A DNA stretch of 64,000 nt from an uncultured Eubacteriales bacterium (GCA_934456435.1 CAKSHH010000004.1:113416-177415), one strand, 5' to 3'. Shown: positions 18,104 through 27,575, counted from the first letter of the stretch. Translations and numbers: made by a program. The notes: a model not told the origin generated them from the letters alone.

Positions 18104-19633
18104 ATGGCTGCTGAAACTAAAGAAGTTCAGACCGTTCAGGCTGAGCCCGAAGAGCAGAAGGCTGCCAAGCGTAAGCTGCCCAAGGGCAGACGTTACGTCG
18201 GAAGCCGCGAGACGTTTACATACGTTCTTTTTGATATTGCTCAGAGCTTTAACCTGGATCAGAACAAGACGTACTATCTGACTGACGTTCTTGTCATCTC
18301 CTATTGGTGGCAGGCTATCATCAGCGTTGTCGTCAGTATCTGGGATATCATTAACGACCTGTTTCTTGCGTCTATTGTTGACCGTACAAACACGAGATTC
18401 GGTAAATTTAAACCGTATCTTATTATCTATGCTCTTCCCGGTACGATAATGGCGATGATTTTCTGGGGAATGCCTGTTATGTTCCCTGAAACTTCGGGTA
18501 CCTACGTTCCCAAAATCGTAACGTATTTCGTGCTACAAATGCTGCAAAACCTGGCGACCTCGCTTTATGAGATTTCCAAGACGGGTATTATTGCAACAAT
18601 CACACCGGACGTTTTCGACAGAACCCGACTTATCAACCAGGCAAACCTTTTCTCCAGCCTTGTTGAGAACATTCCGAACCAGGTATGTACGGTTCTTATT
18701 GACCTTGTAAACCACAACAAGCTCAAGATAAAGATGACTTCTTTGTTTGTTTACATGGGTGTCGGTACTGCACTCGGCGCAGGTATTTTGGCTCTGTTCT
18801 TCTCCTTTAAGGTTAGAGAGAGAGTTCTTCAGTCGGTTGAAAAACCAACCTTTAAGGGTGCGATAGGCTCCCTGTTCAAGTCAAGACCGCTTATGCTCCT
18901 GACGATTTCCGAGTTCCTCGGTCAGTTTGCTGTCGGAACTAACATTTCACTTTATTACATCAGCGTTCTTAATGCCGGCTCGGCAAAGCTTATAGTCGGT
19001 ATTCCCGGAATGTTTGTTACTTATGCTTCTTATGCTTATGTTGACAAGCTTCGTGAGAAGTTCTCAACGAGAACTTTGTGGGCAGTCGGTTCTCACTGGG
19101 GTGACTTCCTCTATCTCGGCGTTTACCTGTTCGGCAGCATAAATAAGAACTATAAGAAGACCGTTCCTATGATTGCCGCATTCATGCTAAGAGAAACTCT
19201 TTGGAACTTTGTTTACGCTATGCGTAAGGTTGTTCCTGAGGAAATCCGAAATGAAGCGATTGACTACGGCGAATGGCAAAACGGCTACCGTACCGAGGCT
19301 ATGGCAGGTGTTGTTAAGGGCCTTGCCAGAAAGCTGGTTGCAACCTTCACCAACGGCTTCAGCTCAGCTCTTCTCGGTATCATCGGCTACAAGCAGGGTC
19401 TTAAGCCGAAGCAGCAGAGCGACAGGACAGAGAGACTTCTGTTCACAATGACTACCCTCCTTCCCGCAGTAACGGGACTTGTCGGTATCATTCCCAAGCT
19501 CTTCTACAACATTGACTCCGAAACCAGAGAGAGAATGTATAAGGAGCTTGCAATCCGCCGTGCGGAAACAGCTAAAGAGCTTAACAAGGCTCACGAGCTT
19601 GAAATGGCAGAAGCAACTGCTGAACAGCAATAA
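18104..19633 (+). CDS. MFS transporter of the glycoside-pentoside-hexuronide (GPH) type
   Basis: A 509-aa membrane protein with about 11-12 hydrophobic segments. The GPH signature is in the first helices: SIWDIINDLFLASIVDRTNTRFGKFKPYLI. GPH members are cation symporters for oligosaccharides or glycosides. The first 30 residues are charged (EVQTVQAEPEEQKAAKRK) and the C-terminus is an amphipathic acidic helix. There are no sugar genes beside it to name the substrate. It is a single-gene unit with its own promoter and terminator. Confidence 0.8.
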   Translation: MAAETKEVQTVQAEPEEQKAAKRKLPKGRRYVGSRETFTYVLFDIAQSFNLDQNKTYYLTDVLVISYWWQAIISVVVSIWDIINDLFLASIVDRTNTRFGKFKPYLIIYALPGTIMAMIFWGMPVMFPETSGTYVPKIVTYFVLQMLQNLATSLYEISKTGIIATITPDVFDRTRLINQANLFSSLVENIPNQVCTVLIDLVNHNKLKIKMTSLFVYMGVGTALGAGILALFFSFKVRERVLQSVEKPTFKGAIGSLFKSRPLMLLTISEFLGQFAVGTNISLYYISVLNAGSAKLIVGIPGMFVTYASYAYVDKLREKFSTRTLWAVGSHWGDFLYLGVYLFGSINKNYKKTVPMIAAFMLRETLWNFVYAMRKVVPEEIRNEAIDYGEWQNGYRTEAMAGVVKGLARKLVATFTNGFSSALLGIIGYKQGLKPKQQSDRTERLLFTMTTLLPAVTGLVGIIPKLFYNIDSETRERMYKELAIRRAETAKELNKAHELEMAEATAEQQ

Positions 19634-19644
19634 TTTATTAAATG

Positions 19645-19677
19645 ACGGACTGCTCGAAAGAACAGTCCGTTTCTTTT
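19645..19677 (+). terminator. Terminator after the GPH transporter, abutting hemW
   Basis: ACGGACTG/CAGTCCGT stem with TCGAAAGAA loop, followed by TTCTTTT. The next start codon is only 11 bases after the U-tract. Confidence 0.85.
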
Positions 19678-19687
19678 CGGAGAAGCT

Positions 19688-20782
19688 ATGAATAGTATCG
19701 GATTATATTTACACATTCCGTTCTGCAAAACCAAATGTCCTTACTGCGATTTTTACTCAATGCGCGGCGACGAATCGGACAGGGATATGTACACCGTTTC
19801 GCTTGTTGAAAGCATGGAAGACTGGGCGGACAGGCTCGGCAGAAAAGCTGATACGCTCTATTTCGGCGGCGGAACTCCGTCATTGCTCGGCGGACAGAAT
19901 ATTGCCATGCTTACTCGGCGGGCGAAAACTCTTTTCGGTGTTGACGGCGAGATAACAGTTGAGTGCAATCCGTCGGCGGTCGATGAAGATTTTTTTGAAA
20001 CCGTTGCCGATGCAGGCGTGAACAGAATTTCTCTCGGCGTGCAGTCCGTGGTTGAAAGCGAAAGGAAAAAGCTCGGACGATTTTCGGACAGAGCGGTTAT
20101 TGAAAAAAGAATTGCCGAATGTAAAAGCACCGGCATAGAAAACATTTCCCTCGACGTTATGCTCGGAGTGCAGAATCAGACGCTTGAATCGCTTAATGAA
20201 ACGCTTGATTTTTGTGTTGAATCGGGCGCGGCTCACATCAGCGCTTATATGCTAAAGCTGGAAGAGGGAACGCCTTATTTCAAAAAAAAAGAATCGCTGA
20301 ATCTGCCCGATGAGGACACGGTCGCGGATATGTATCTTGCAATGAGCGAACGGCTGAGCGCGAATGGCTTTGAACACTACGAAATTTCGAACTTTGCGCG
20401 TCACGGCTTTGAGGGCAGGCACAATTTGAAATACTGGAACTGCGAGGAGTATCTCGGCCTCGGCCCTGCGGCGCACTCGTTCATCGACGGAAAAAGATTT
20501 TATTATTCGAGGGACATTGAATATTTCAAGAACGGCGGTGAGCCTTTGCCCGACGGCAGCGGCGGTGACGAAGAAGAATATATTATGCTCCGCCTGCGGT
20601 TAAAAAAAGGAATAATTTTTGAAGATTTTGAAAAACGGTTCGGAAAAAGTTTTCCGCAGGATATAATAAAAAAGACGGAAAAATTTGTTGACAACGGATT
20701 GATGAAGAAGGATGATAATTCAATTTCCTTGACCGAAAAAGGATTTCTTCTTTCCAATTCGATTATTGCAGAGCTCATATAG
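19688..20782 (+). CDS. hemW: Radical SAM haem chaperone HemW-like (coproporphyrinogen oxidase-like) protein
   Basis: A 364-aa radical SAM protein starting MNSIGLYLHIPFCKTKCPYCDFYS. The CxxxCxxC (CKTKCPYC) holds the 4Fe-4S cluster; YFGGGTPSLL and ISLGVQS follow as SAM-binding elements, and the HemN C-terminal domain is present (MLRLRLKKGI). HemW proteins insert or carry haem and are often misnamed as HemN; HemN normally has additional N-terminal residues. GGAG precedes the ATG. It lies 12 bases ahead of an M24 peptidase gene. Confidence 0.9.
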   Translation: MNSIGLYLHIPFCKTKCPYCDFYSMRGDESDRDMYTVSLVESMEDWADRLGRKADTLYFGGGTPSLLGGQNIAMLTRRAKTLFGVDGEITVECNPSAVDEDFFETVADAGVNRISLGVQSVVESERKKLGRFSDRAVIEKRIAECKSTGIENISLDVMLGVQNQTLESLNETLDFCVESGAAHISAYMLKLEEGTPYFKKKESLNLPDEDTVADMYLAMSERLSANGFEHYEISNFARHGFEGRHNLKYWNCEEYLGLGPAAHSFIDGKRFYYSRDIEYFKNGGEPLPDGSGGDEEEYIMLRLRLKKGIIFEDFEKRFGKSFPQDIIKKTEKFVDNGLMKKDDNSISLTEKGFLLSNSIIAELI

Positions 20783-20794
20783 GAGAGTGATAAA

Positions 20795-21844
20795 ATGCTT
20801 GAAGATTTTATAAATAGTTTGCCGAAAAATGTTGACGGTGCGCTTATCGTTTCGCCGGAAAACAGAAGATATTTTACGGGCTTCGACGCTTCGGACGGCT
20901 TCCTTTTTGCGACGAAAAACGGCTCGGTTTTTCTGACTGACAGCCGATATATCGAAGCGGCGAAAGATAAAATAAAATGCTGTGACGTTGAGGAGCAGAC
21001 GAAGAAGCTGATTGAATACGCCGCTCGCTTTGACTGCAAGACTCTTGCTGTTGAAGCCGACAGACTGACGGTTTCGCAGTTGAAGTCGATGAGAAAAATT
21101 CTTCGCGGAATAAAGCTGACAACGGTCGGAACGGACAAAGTGATTGACAGATTCCGCGCGGTCAAAACCGATGAAGAGGTTGAAAATATCTGCAAGGCAC
21201 AGCGAATCGCGGAAGCGGCGCTGGATCACATTATCGGCTTTATCAAGCCGGGCGTGACAGAAAAGGAAATTGCTCTTGAGCTGGATCACTATATGCTCAG
21301 CCATGGCGCAGAGGCTCTTTCTTTCGAGACCATTGCCATCAGCGGTGCGAACACGTCGAAGCCTCACGGTGTGCCGACGGACAAGAGGATTGAGTACGGC
21401 GACTTTGTCACGATGGATTACGGTGCGGTCGTCAACGGCTATCACTCGGATATGACAAGAACGGTTGCCGTCGGTGCAGTGAGCGACGAACAGAAAAAGG
21501 TGTATGACACCGTGCTCAACGCTCAGCTCTGCGCCCTGTCCGTTTTGAAAAGCGGTCTCAAATGCGCCGACGCGGACAAGGCGGCAAGAGATGTCATAAC
21601 CGAAGCAGGCTACGGAGAGTTTTTCCGCCATTCGACAGGTCACGGAGTGGGTGTCGAAATTCACGAAAAACCGAATCTTTCACCGAGGTCGGCAGCGACT
21701 CTTGAAACGGGCAACATTGTTACCGTTGAGCCGGGAATCTACATTCCGGGAAAGTTCGGAGTAAGAATCGAGGATATGGCATATATCACGGAAAGCGACT
21801 GCAAAAATCTCACAAACGCCGCCAAAGAGCTGGTTATACTATAA
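20795..21844 (+). CDS. M24-family Xaa-Pro aminopeptidase/dipeptidase
   Basis: A 349-aa cytosolic metallopeptidase. The N-terminal creatinase-type domain (RRYFTGFDASDGFLF) precedes the pita-bread domain (from about residue 130) with metal ligands visible in TMDYGAVVNGYHSDMTRT, STGHGVGVEIHE, TVEPGIYIPG and GVRIEDM. It cleaves peptides before proline. It is in an apparent operon with hemW; efp downstream has its own promoter. The combination with efp is common in Firmicutes. Confidence 0.93.
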   Translation: MLEDFINSLPKNVDGALIVSPENRRYFTGFDASDGFLFATKNGSVFLTDSRYIEAAKDKIKCCDVEEQTKKLIEYAARFDCKTLAVEADRLTVSQLKSMRKILRGIKLTTVGTDKVIDRFRAVKTDEEVENICKAQRIAEAALDHIIGFIKPGVTEKEIALELDHYMLSHGAEALSFETIAISGANTSKPHGVPTDKRIEYGDFVTMDYGAVVNGYHSDMTRTVAVGAVSDEQKKVYDTVLNAQLCALSVLKSGLKCADADKAARDVITEAGYGEFFRHSTGHGVGVEIHEKPNLSPRSAATLETGNIVTVEPGIYIPGKFGVRIEDMAYITESDCKNLTNAAKELVIL

Positions 21845-21890
21845 TTTCAGCAAAAAATCCGAGTCAGACGGGCTTTTTGACTGAAAAGAC

Positions 21891-21919
21891 TTGAAAAAAA
21901 AACGATAATAGTATAAAAT
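21891..21919 (+). promoter_or_regulatory. Putative promoter of efp
   Basis: TTGAAA, 17 bases and TAAAAT in an A-rich stretch about 70 bases before the efp start. Confidence 0.5.
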
Positions 21920-21990
21920 AATAACGATAATAGAGGATTGGGTTTATGCCCTTTTCCTTACTTCAGAAAAATAAATCGGAGGAATAACAC

Positions 21991-22548
21991 ATGATTTCAG
22001 CAGGTGATTTCAGAAACGGCATGACATTTGAAGAGGACGGCAACGTACTTCAGGTTGTTGAATTCCAGCATGTTAAGCCGGGTAAGGGCGCAGCTTTCGT
22101 CAGAACAAAGACAAAGAATGTTCTCACAGGTTCCGTAGTTGAAAAGAGCTACAACCCGACAGCAAAGTTCCCGACAGCTTATATCGAGAGAAAGGATATG
22201 GAGTTCTCATACAGCGACGGCGATCTTTATTACTTCATGGATCCGGAGTCCTACGAGCTTATTCCTATCAACGCATCCGACCTTTCCGACAACTTCAAGT
22301 TTGTTAAGGACGGCATGGTTTGCAAGATCCTTTCCTACAAGGGCAAGGTTTTTGGCGTTGAGCCGCCGACATTCGTTGAGCTTGAGGTCACAAAGACCGA
22401 TCCGGGCTTTGCAGGCAACACAGCAACAAACACAACAAAGCCGGCTACACTTGAGACAGGCGCAGAGATCAAGGTTCCCCTCTTCATCAACGAGGGCGAG
22501 AAGGTTCAGATCGACACCCGTACAGGTGAGTATCTCGGCAGAGCATAA
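21991..22548 (+). CDS. efp: Elongation factor P
   Basis: EF-P (185 aa) relieves ribosome stalling at polyproline. It shows the three-domain pattern: [19 protein letters not shown], the loop [16 protein letters not shown] with the Lys that is modified in many bacteria, and C-terminal [30 protein letters not shown] precedes the ATG. The following gene lies 37 bases downstream in the same orientation. Confidence 0.97.
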   Translation: MISAGDFRNGMTFEEDGNVLQVVEFQHVKPGKGAAFVRTKTKNVLTGSVVEKSYNPTAKFPTAYIERKDMEFSYSDGDLYYFMDPESYELIPINASDLSDNFKFVKDGMVCKILSYKGKVFGVEPPTFVELEVTKTDPGFAGNTATNTTKPATLETGAEIKVPLFINEGEKVQIDTRTGEYLGRA

Positions 22549-22585
22549 TTAACGGATTTATTCCTAACAGAAAGGATGATTACCT

Positions 22586-23005
22586 ATGATGACAGTAACA
22601 GAGAAAGCAGCATACCTCAAGGGTCTTGTAGAAATGGCTCATTTTGAGGCTGATACAGATGAAGTTAAGATCATCAAGGCTTTGGTTGACGTTATCGACG
22701 AGCTTGCACTTTCCGTTGCAGACCTTGAGGACGAGGTTGCAATGATGGGCGAGCAGCTCGACGCGGTTGACGAGGATCTTGAGGATCTTGAGGAGTATGT
22801 TTACGACGACGAGTGTGACGGCGATTGCTGTGACTGCTGCGACGATGACTACTTCGAGGTTGAGTGCCCGGCTTGCGGCGAAACGATCTGCCTTGACGAG
22901 AGCGTTCTCGACGAGGATTCGATCCAGTGCCCCGCTTGCGGCGAGACTCTTGAATTTGATTTTGACGACTGCGACTGCGATGAGTGCGGAGACGACGAGG
23001 AATAA
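22586..23005 (+). CDS. CD1247-like acidic zinc-ribbon protein
   Basis: A 139-aa very acidic protein. Residues 1-75 form a helical CD1247-type N-terminal domain (YLKGLVEMAHFEADTDEVKI) with a coiled coil. The centre has a cysteine cluster (CDGDCCDCC), then a zinc ribbon with two CPACGE knuckles (VECPACGETICLDE and IQCPACGETLEF) and a last CDCDEC. The function of this clostridial family is not known to me; metal binding is likely. It follows efp and ends in a strong terminator. Confidence 0.8.
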   Translation: MMTVTEKAAYLKGLVEMAHFEADTDEVKIIKALVDVIDELALSVADLEDEVAMMGEQLDAVDEDLEDLEEYVYDDECDGDCCDCCDDDYFEVECPACGETICLDESVLDEDSIQCPACGETLEFDFDDCDCDECGDDEE

Positions 23006-23043
23006 TTCCTGACGTCGCTTTCGGCAAATTGCTGAGTAAAACC

Positions 23044-23091
23044 GGGGTGACCTTGGACGATTTTCGTTTCCACGGTCGCCCCTTTTCTTTT
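23044..23091 (+). terminator. Terminator after the CD1247-like gene, abutting the NUDIX gene
   Basis: GGGGTGACC/GGTCGCCCC (one G-U pair), then TTTTCTTTT. The NUDIX start codon lies 12 bases after the U-tract. Confidence 0.88.
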
Positions 23092-23102
23092 GGAGAATTG
23101 CT

Positions 23103-23648
23103 ATGAATCTTGATGAAAAAACCATAAAAAAGAACTATATCTACAACGGCAGAATTATCAATGTCCGCAACGACGATGCCGAACTGCCGAACGGAAAGCC
23201 GTGTCAGCGCGAGGTCGTTGAGCATCCCGGCGGAGTCTGCGTTGCCGCAATAACTCAGGAGGGCGAACTGCTCTTTGTCCGCCAGTTCCGTTACCCGTAC
23301 ATGGAGGTCATTCCCGAGCTTCCGGCAGGCAAGCTGGAAAAAGGTGAGGATCCCTTTGAAACGGGCAAGAGAGAGCTGGAGGAAGAGGCAGGCTGCGTTG
23401 CCGCCGATTACTACGACCTTGGCAAGTTCTATCCGTCGCCCGGATACTGCGGAGAGATAATTCACCTTTATGCCGCCAAAAACCTGACCTTTACGCACCA
23501 ACATCTCGACGAGGACGAGTTCCTCAATGTTGAGAGAATACCTCTTGATAAAGCTGTTGAAATGGTTATGAGCAACGAGATAAAGGACGGAAAAACACAG
23601 GCGGCTGTGCTGAAAGTTAAGGTTCTCAGAGACAAGGGGCTGTGGTGA
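23103..23648 (+). CDS. NUDIX hydrolase, ADP-ribose pyrophosphatase-like
   Basis: A 181-aa enzyme expected to split ADP-ribose (or a related NDP-sugar) into AMP and ribose-5-phosphate. The NUDIX box is complete: G at GKLEKGE, then RELEEEAG. Preceding strands EHPGGVCVAAI and FVRQFRYPYMEVIPELPAG match the ADP-ribose-hydrolase subgroup. The stop overlaps the maf start (TGATG), so the two are translationally coupled. Confidence 0.9.
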   Translation: MNLDEKTIKKNYIYNGRIINVRNDDAELPNGKPCQREVVEHPGGVCVAAITQEGELLFVRQFRYPYMEVIPELPAGKLEKGEDPFETGKRELEEEAGCVAADYYDLGKFYPSPGYCGEIIHLYAAKNLTFTHQHLDEDEFLNVERIPLDKAVEMVMSNEIKDGKTQAAVLKVKVLRDKGLW

Positions 23649-24211
23649 TGAACAGGATTATTCTTGCTTCCGCCTCTCCTCGCAGAAGAGAGCTGATGGC
23701 TCTTGCGGGCTACGATTTTGAGGTAATCTGCGCCGACATCAACGAGACGGTTCCGAAAAATGCCGCACCTGAGGATGTTGTAAAATCGCTTGCGCTTCAA
23801 AAAGCACAGGCTGTTGCAGAGAATCACAGCGATGCGGTCGTTGTCGGTTCCGACACGGTCGTTGCGCTTGACGGAAAAATTCTCGGCAAGCCACATTCCG
23901 AGCGCGAGGCGGCAGAGATGCTTCGCTTGCTTTCGGGCAGAAAGCACAAGGTTTATACAGGTGTTGCGATTGTTTGCGGAGAAAAAGTGAAAAACTTTTT
24001 TGATGAGACGGACGTTGAGTTCTATCCGCTCAGCGACGCGGAGATCGAAGCCTACGTCGCAACGGGAGAGCCTATGGACAAGGCAGGCTCTTACGGAATA
24101 CAGGGCAAGGGCGCACTTCTTGTGAAAGGAATCAGCGGAGATTATTTCAACGTTATGGGCTTGCCTATTTCAAAAGTATACAGAGAAATGAGGGATTTCC
24201 TTGCTGAATAA
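23648..24211 (+). CDS. maf: Maf family nucleoside triphosphate pyrophosphatase
   Basis: Maf (187 aa) hydrolyses dTTP/UTP or modified pyrimidine NTPs. The start ILASASPRRRELM is the family signature; others are VVGSDTVVALDGKILGKP, ALLVKGISGDYFNVMGLP and the catalytic Asp in GSDTVV. ATG 23648 overlaps the NUDIX stop by one base. A stronger ribosome binding site is absent, consistent with coupling. Two upstream in-frame GTG codons exist. Confidence 0.93.
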   Translation: MNRIILASASPRRRELMALAGYDFEVICADINETVPKNAAPEDVVKSLALQKAQAVAENHSDAVVVGSDTVVALDGKILGKPHSEREAAEMLRLLSGRKHKVYTGVAIVCGEKVKNFFDETDVEFYPLSDAEIEAYVATGEPMDKAGSYGIQGKGALLVKGISGDYFNVMGLPISKVYREMRDFLAE

Positions 24212-24479
24212 TTTTATAAATTATCTTGCGATCGGCGTCAGCTCTTACCTGACAGAGCCGGAAGCCGCCGCGGACGAAAAATCGAAAACCGTGTGGATAA
24301 TTGCGCTTGTCGCCGTGGTGCTGGTGTGTATTGCACTCAGCAGGTGTAAGTTTAAATTTAACGCCGGTGAAAAGCTTGCGGCGAAGAAAGCGGAAAAGAA
24401 AAATACCAAAGCCGAAAAGCAGCGCAATGACGAGCTTGAGAGACTGCACGAGATAAAAAGGAAGAATCAAAGAAAATAA
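24201..24479 (+). CDS. Small single-pass membrane protein, unknown function
   Basis: A 92-aa protein starting with TTG inside the end of maf (11-base overlap), with AGGGA upstream. One membrane helix lies at about residues 31-46 (VWIIALVAVVLVCIAL), followed by a highly basic helical tail (AAKKAEKKNTKAEKQ). I recognise no family. The overlap and codon pattern support a real gene co-transcribed with NUDIX and maf, though the non-ATG start lowers certainty. Confidence 0.6.
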   Translation: MLNNFINYLAIGVSSYLTEPEAAADEKSKTVWIIALVAVVLVCIALSRCKFKFNAGEKLAAKKAEKKNTKAEKQRNDELERLHEIKRKNQRK

Positions 24480-24514
24480 TTTTGCTGTTGCGACGAAATC
24501 ACTGCATAAATTTA

Positions 24515-24543
24515 TTGACAAATTTAACAAAATAATCCATAAT
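24515..24543 (+). promoter_or_regulatory. Promoter of the PHP protein pair
   Basis: TTGACA, 17 bases and CATAAT, about 37 bases before the ATG at 24580. Confidence 0.6.
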
Positions 24544-24579
24544 ATAATAAATAATATGTGATTATTGGAGGGCGGGGCT

Positions 24580-26037
24580 ATGACGAAAAAAATCATTGCC
24601 GTAATGCTGAGCGTTATTTTAACCGTTCAGCTCTTTGCTGTATGTGCTTCTGCAAGGGAGAAAAGGTACATAATCACAAATCCTTATGATGCTGTTGACT
24701 GGGACAAGTGGGGAAGCTACAAATTTCAGCCGCATTGCCAGACCAATGCCACCGACGGCTATCTCACAATTAAGGAATTTGTCCAGATGCACTATGACCT
24801 CAACTATGATGCGGTTGCGCTGACGGATCACGGAACAATCAACAAGGGCTGGAACCAAAAGCCGGAGCTGATTCCGCTTCTTCGTCTTGTAAAGTATGAG
24901 CGCACGCACATGGCTCCGATTGATCCGCTGAGCGACGAAGCGTATCAGTCATACCTTGACGGCACAGCGGAGTCCGCAACAAGGACTCACAAAAACGGAA
25001 TGCTCGACGTGCCGAAAGGAATTGAGCTGAATATGGCAACTCCGATTGCCGACTGCCACCTCACGGGATACTATTCCGACTACGGTCAGGGGCTTGCCGG
25101 CGTTTACGGTGACTACGAAACCCCAACCAGGGGCGTTAAAGAGGCAGGCGGAATTTCTATGCTTGCTCACCTCGGCGAATATATGTACAGAATGGACAGC
25201 AAAAGCCATGTCGGTCAAAAGGTTGACGATTACTACGCTAACAAATTTGCTCGTCTGTTTATGGATAATGTCGGCTCAAGCGTTGGCATGGGAATTAACA
25301 GCTCCAGAGACGAAAACACACGCTGCGACAGAATCCTCTACGACCAAATTCTTCAGAAAACCATTCCGAACGGTGTTGTTCCGTGGGCTTTCTCATTTGC
25401 GGATTCACACAGCGTTCAGTCAATAAACTATGCGTATACAATGCTCATGATGGACGACCTCACAAATGAAAATGTCCGCAAGAGCATGGAAAACGGTTGG
25501 TGCTTTGCTGTTTCCCACTTCTCCAACGGTGTTGAACTTAACGGTATGGAGGAGATTCCGGGCTTCGTTGAGCAGAAAGTGCACGACGAACAGCTTTATC
25601 TTCTCGACAACACGCCGAGGGTTACGCGCATCGAGGTTGATAATGATAAGGGAACGATCAGGGTTGAGGGTACAAACTTTGACCGTATAACATGGGTTTC
25701 AAACGGCAACGTTATTCTCCGTGAAGAGAACATTACAAACGGAACCGCAACGCTTGACCTTTACAACGATGAGCTTCTTGACGACCCGTATCTTTACCTC
25801 AGATTTTATATCACGGGCGAGAACGGAATCTGCTACGCTCAGCCGTTCGTGCTCAACGTTGAGGGCGAAGAGTTCACTCCCGTTAATGTTCCCGAAACAC
25901 ATGATATTTCCACTTTCCTGCGAGGGTTCGCAACTGTAACGGATTGGCTCTTCTTCCGCTTCAATCCGATTATTTGGGCATTCAAATACTTTGCACTCGG
26001 CTATAATGTATTTGATCGCTTTTTCCATCCGTATTGA
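24580..26037 (+). CDS. Secreted PHP-domain protein, copy 1
   Basis: A 485-aa protein with a signal peptide (cleavage likely after ASA, residue 25). PHP-type metal-binding motifs follow: PHCQT (His52), ALTDHGT (Asp83-His84), MLAHLGEY and FADSHS. PHP domains are metal-dependent phosphoesterases; most are cytosolic, so an exported one is unusual. Residues from about 350 form a beta-rich domain (TRIEVDNDKGTIRVEG), and the end is hydrophobic and aromatic (WLFFRFNPIIWAFKYFALG), possibly a membrane anchor. ATG 24580 is chosen from GGAGG 8 bases upstream. A close paralogue follows 29 bases later. Confidence 0.8.
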   Translation: MTKKIIAVMLSVILTVQLFAVCASAREKRYIITNPYDAVDWDKWGSYKFQPHCQTNATDGYLTIKEFVQMHYDLNYDAVALTDHGTINKGWNQKPELIPLLRLVKYERTHMAPIDPLSDEAYQSYLDGTAESATRTHKNGMLDVPKGIELNMATPIADCHLTGYYSDYGQGLAGVYGDYETPTRGVKEAGGISMLAHLGEYMYRMDSKSHVGQKVDDYYANKFARLFMDNVGSSVGMGINSSRDENTRCDRILYDQILQKTIPNGVVPWAFSFADSHSVQSINYAYTMLMMDDLTNENVRKSMENGWCFAVSHFSNGVELNGMEEIPGFVEQKVHDEQLYLLDNTPRVTRIEVDNDKGTIRVEGTNFDRITWVSNGNVILREENITNGTATLDLYNDELLDDPYLYLRFYITGENGICYAQPFVLNVEGEEFTPVNVPETHDISTFLRGFATVTDWLFFRFNPIIWAFKYFALGYNVFDRFFHPY

Positions 26038-26066
26038 TTAAAAGCTCTGATTAGGAGGAACATATC

Positions 26067-27527
26067 ATGGTGAAAAAAATCATTGCGATAACGCTCAGTG
26101 TTATCCTGACCGCACAGCTTTTCATTATCGGTGCTTCCGCAAGGGAGAAAAAGTACATAATTACAAATCCTTATGAGGCTGTCGATTGGGACGAGTGGGG
26201 AAGCTACAAGTTCCAGCCGCATTGTCAGACCAATGCAAGCGACGGCTACCTCACAATCAAGGAGTTTGTCCAGATGCACTATGACCTCAACTATGATGTC
26301 GTTGCGCTGACGGATCACGGAACAATCAACAAGGGCTGGAATCAGAAGCCTGATCTTGTCCCGCTTATCAGGCTTGTAAAGTACGAGCGCACGCACATGG
26401 CTCCGATCGATCCGCTGAGCGACGAAGAATATGAATCATATCTCGGCGGTACGGCGGCTTCGACGGAAAGAACTCATAAAAACGGTATGCTTGATGTTCC
26501 GCAGGGAATTGAACTGAATATGGCGACGCCTAAGGCGGACTGCCACCTTACGGGATACTATTCCGACTACGGCCAGGGACTTGCAGGCGTTTACGGCGAC
26601 TATGAGACCCCGACCAAGGGCGTTAAAGAGGCGGGCGGAATTTCAATGCTTTCGCACGTCGGCGAGTATGTTTACACGGATAAGGACAGCGCGGATCATG
26701 TCGGTCAGAAGGTTGACGACTACTACGCAAACAAGTTTGCCCGTCTTTTCCTTGACAATGCCGGCTCAAGCGTCGGTATGGGAATCAACAGCGCAACGGA
26801 CGCGCACACACGCTGCGACCGAATCCTTTACGATCAGATTCTTCAGAAGACCATTCCGAACGGTGTCGTTCCGTGGGGATTTGCTTTCTCGGATTCACAC
26901 GATGTAAGATCGCTCAATGACGCTTACACCATGCTTATGATGAAGGATTTTGACACCGACAATGTCCGCACAAGTATGGAAAACGGCTGGAGCTTCGCTG
27001 TTTCCCACTATTCAAACGGCGTTGAGCTCAACGGTATGGAAGAGATGCCGGGCTTTGATGAGGATAAGGTTTACGATGAAGAGCTCTATCTCCTCGACAA
27101 TACTCCGATGGTTACACGCATCGACGTTGACCGGGAAAAGGGAACAATCAGGGTTGAGGGCACAAACTTTGACCGCATAACATGGGTATCAAACGGCAAC
27201 GTTATTCTTCGCGAAGAGAACATCAAAAACGGAACCGCAACGCTTGACCTTTACAACGATGAGCTTCTTGACGACCCGTACCTTTACCTCAGATTCTACA
27301 TCACGGGCGAGAACGGAATCTGTTACGCTCAGCCGTTCGTACTCAGCGTTGAGGGAGAAGAGTTCACCCCCGTTGACGTTCCCGAAACACACGACATTTC
27401 CACATTCCTGCGCGGTCTTGCAACCGTAACGGATTGGCTTTTCTTCCGTTTCAATCCGATTATTTGGGCGTTCAAATACTTCGCTCTCGGTTACAATGTT
27501 TTTGACCGTTTCTTCCATCCGTATTGA
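26067..27527 (+). CDS. Secreted PHP-domain protein, copy 2
   Basis: A 486-aa paralogue of the previous gene, very similar along its whole length, including the signal peptide (MVKKIIAITLSVILTAQLF), PHCQT, ALTDHGT and the aromatic C-terminus. Differences cluster around residues 110-140 and 205-215, where copy 2 has an extra residue (YTDKDSADHVGQ). The third metal site region reads SHVGEY and FSDSHD. It has its own AGGAGG site. The pair forms one transcript ending at the terminator at 27545. Confidence 0.8.
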   Translation: MVKKIIAITLSVILTAQLFIIGASAREKKYIITNPYEAVDWDEWGSYKFQPHCQTNASDGYLTIKEFVQMHYDLNYDVVALTDHGTINKGWNQKPDLVPLIRLVKYERTHMAPIDPLSDEEYESYLGGTAASTERTHKNGMLDVPQGIELNMATPKADCHLTGYYSDYGQGLAGVYGDYETPTKGVKEAGGISMLSHVGEYVYTDKDSADHVGQKVDDYYANKFARLFLDNAGSSVGMGINSATDAHTRCDRILYDQILQKTIPNGVVPWGFAFSDSHDVRSLNDAYTMLMMKDFDTDNVRTSMENGWSFAVSHYSNGVELNGMEEMPGFDEDKVYDEELYLLDNTPMVTRIDVDREKGTIRVEGTNFDRITWVSNGNVILREENIKNGTATLDLYNDELLDDPYLYLRFYITGENGICYAQPFVLSVEGEEFTPVDVPETHDISTFLRGLATVTDWLFFRFNPIIWAFKYFALGYNVFDRFFHPY

Positions 27528-27544
27528 TTTTGAAACAATTTTCA

Positions 27545-27575
27545 GCCGGTCTTCCGATAAGGAGGATCGGCTTTT
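27545..27575 (+). terminator. Terminator after the PHP pair
   Basis: GCCGGTCTTCC/GGAGGATCGGC stem with two G-U pairs, then TTTT. Confidence 0.75.

Noticed and set aside
20720..21664. 314-codon open frame on the minus strand
   Set aside because: It mirrors the M24 peptidase reading frame; no family features and no start signal.
21845..21890. Possible terminator after the M24 peptidase gene
   Set aside because: Only a 5-bp AGTCA/TGACT stem with a T-run inside the loop; not convincing.
24580..27527. Tandem PHP genes as an assembly artefact
   Set aside because: The copies differ throughout at both DNA and protein level and have distinct lengths and ribosome binding sites, so they are true paralogues.
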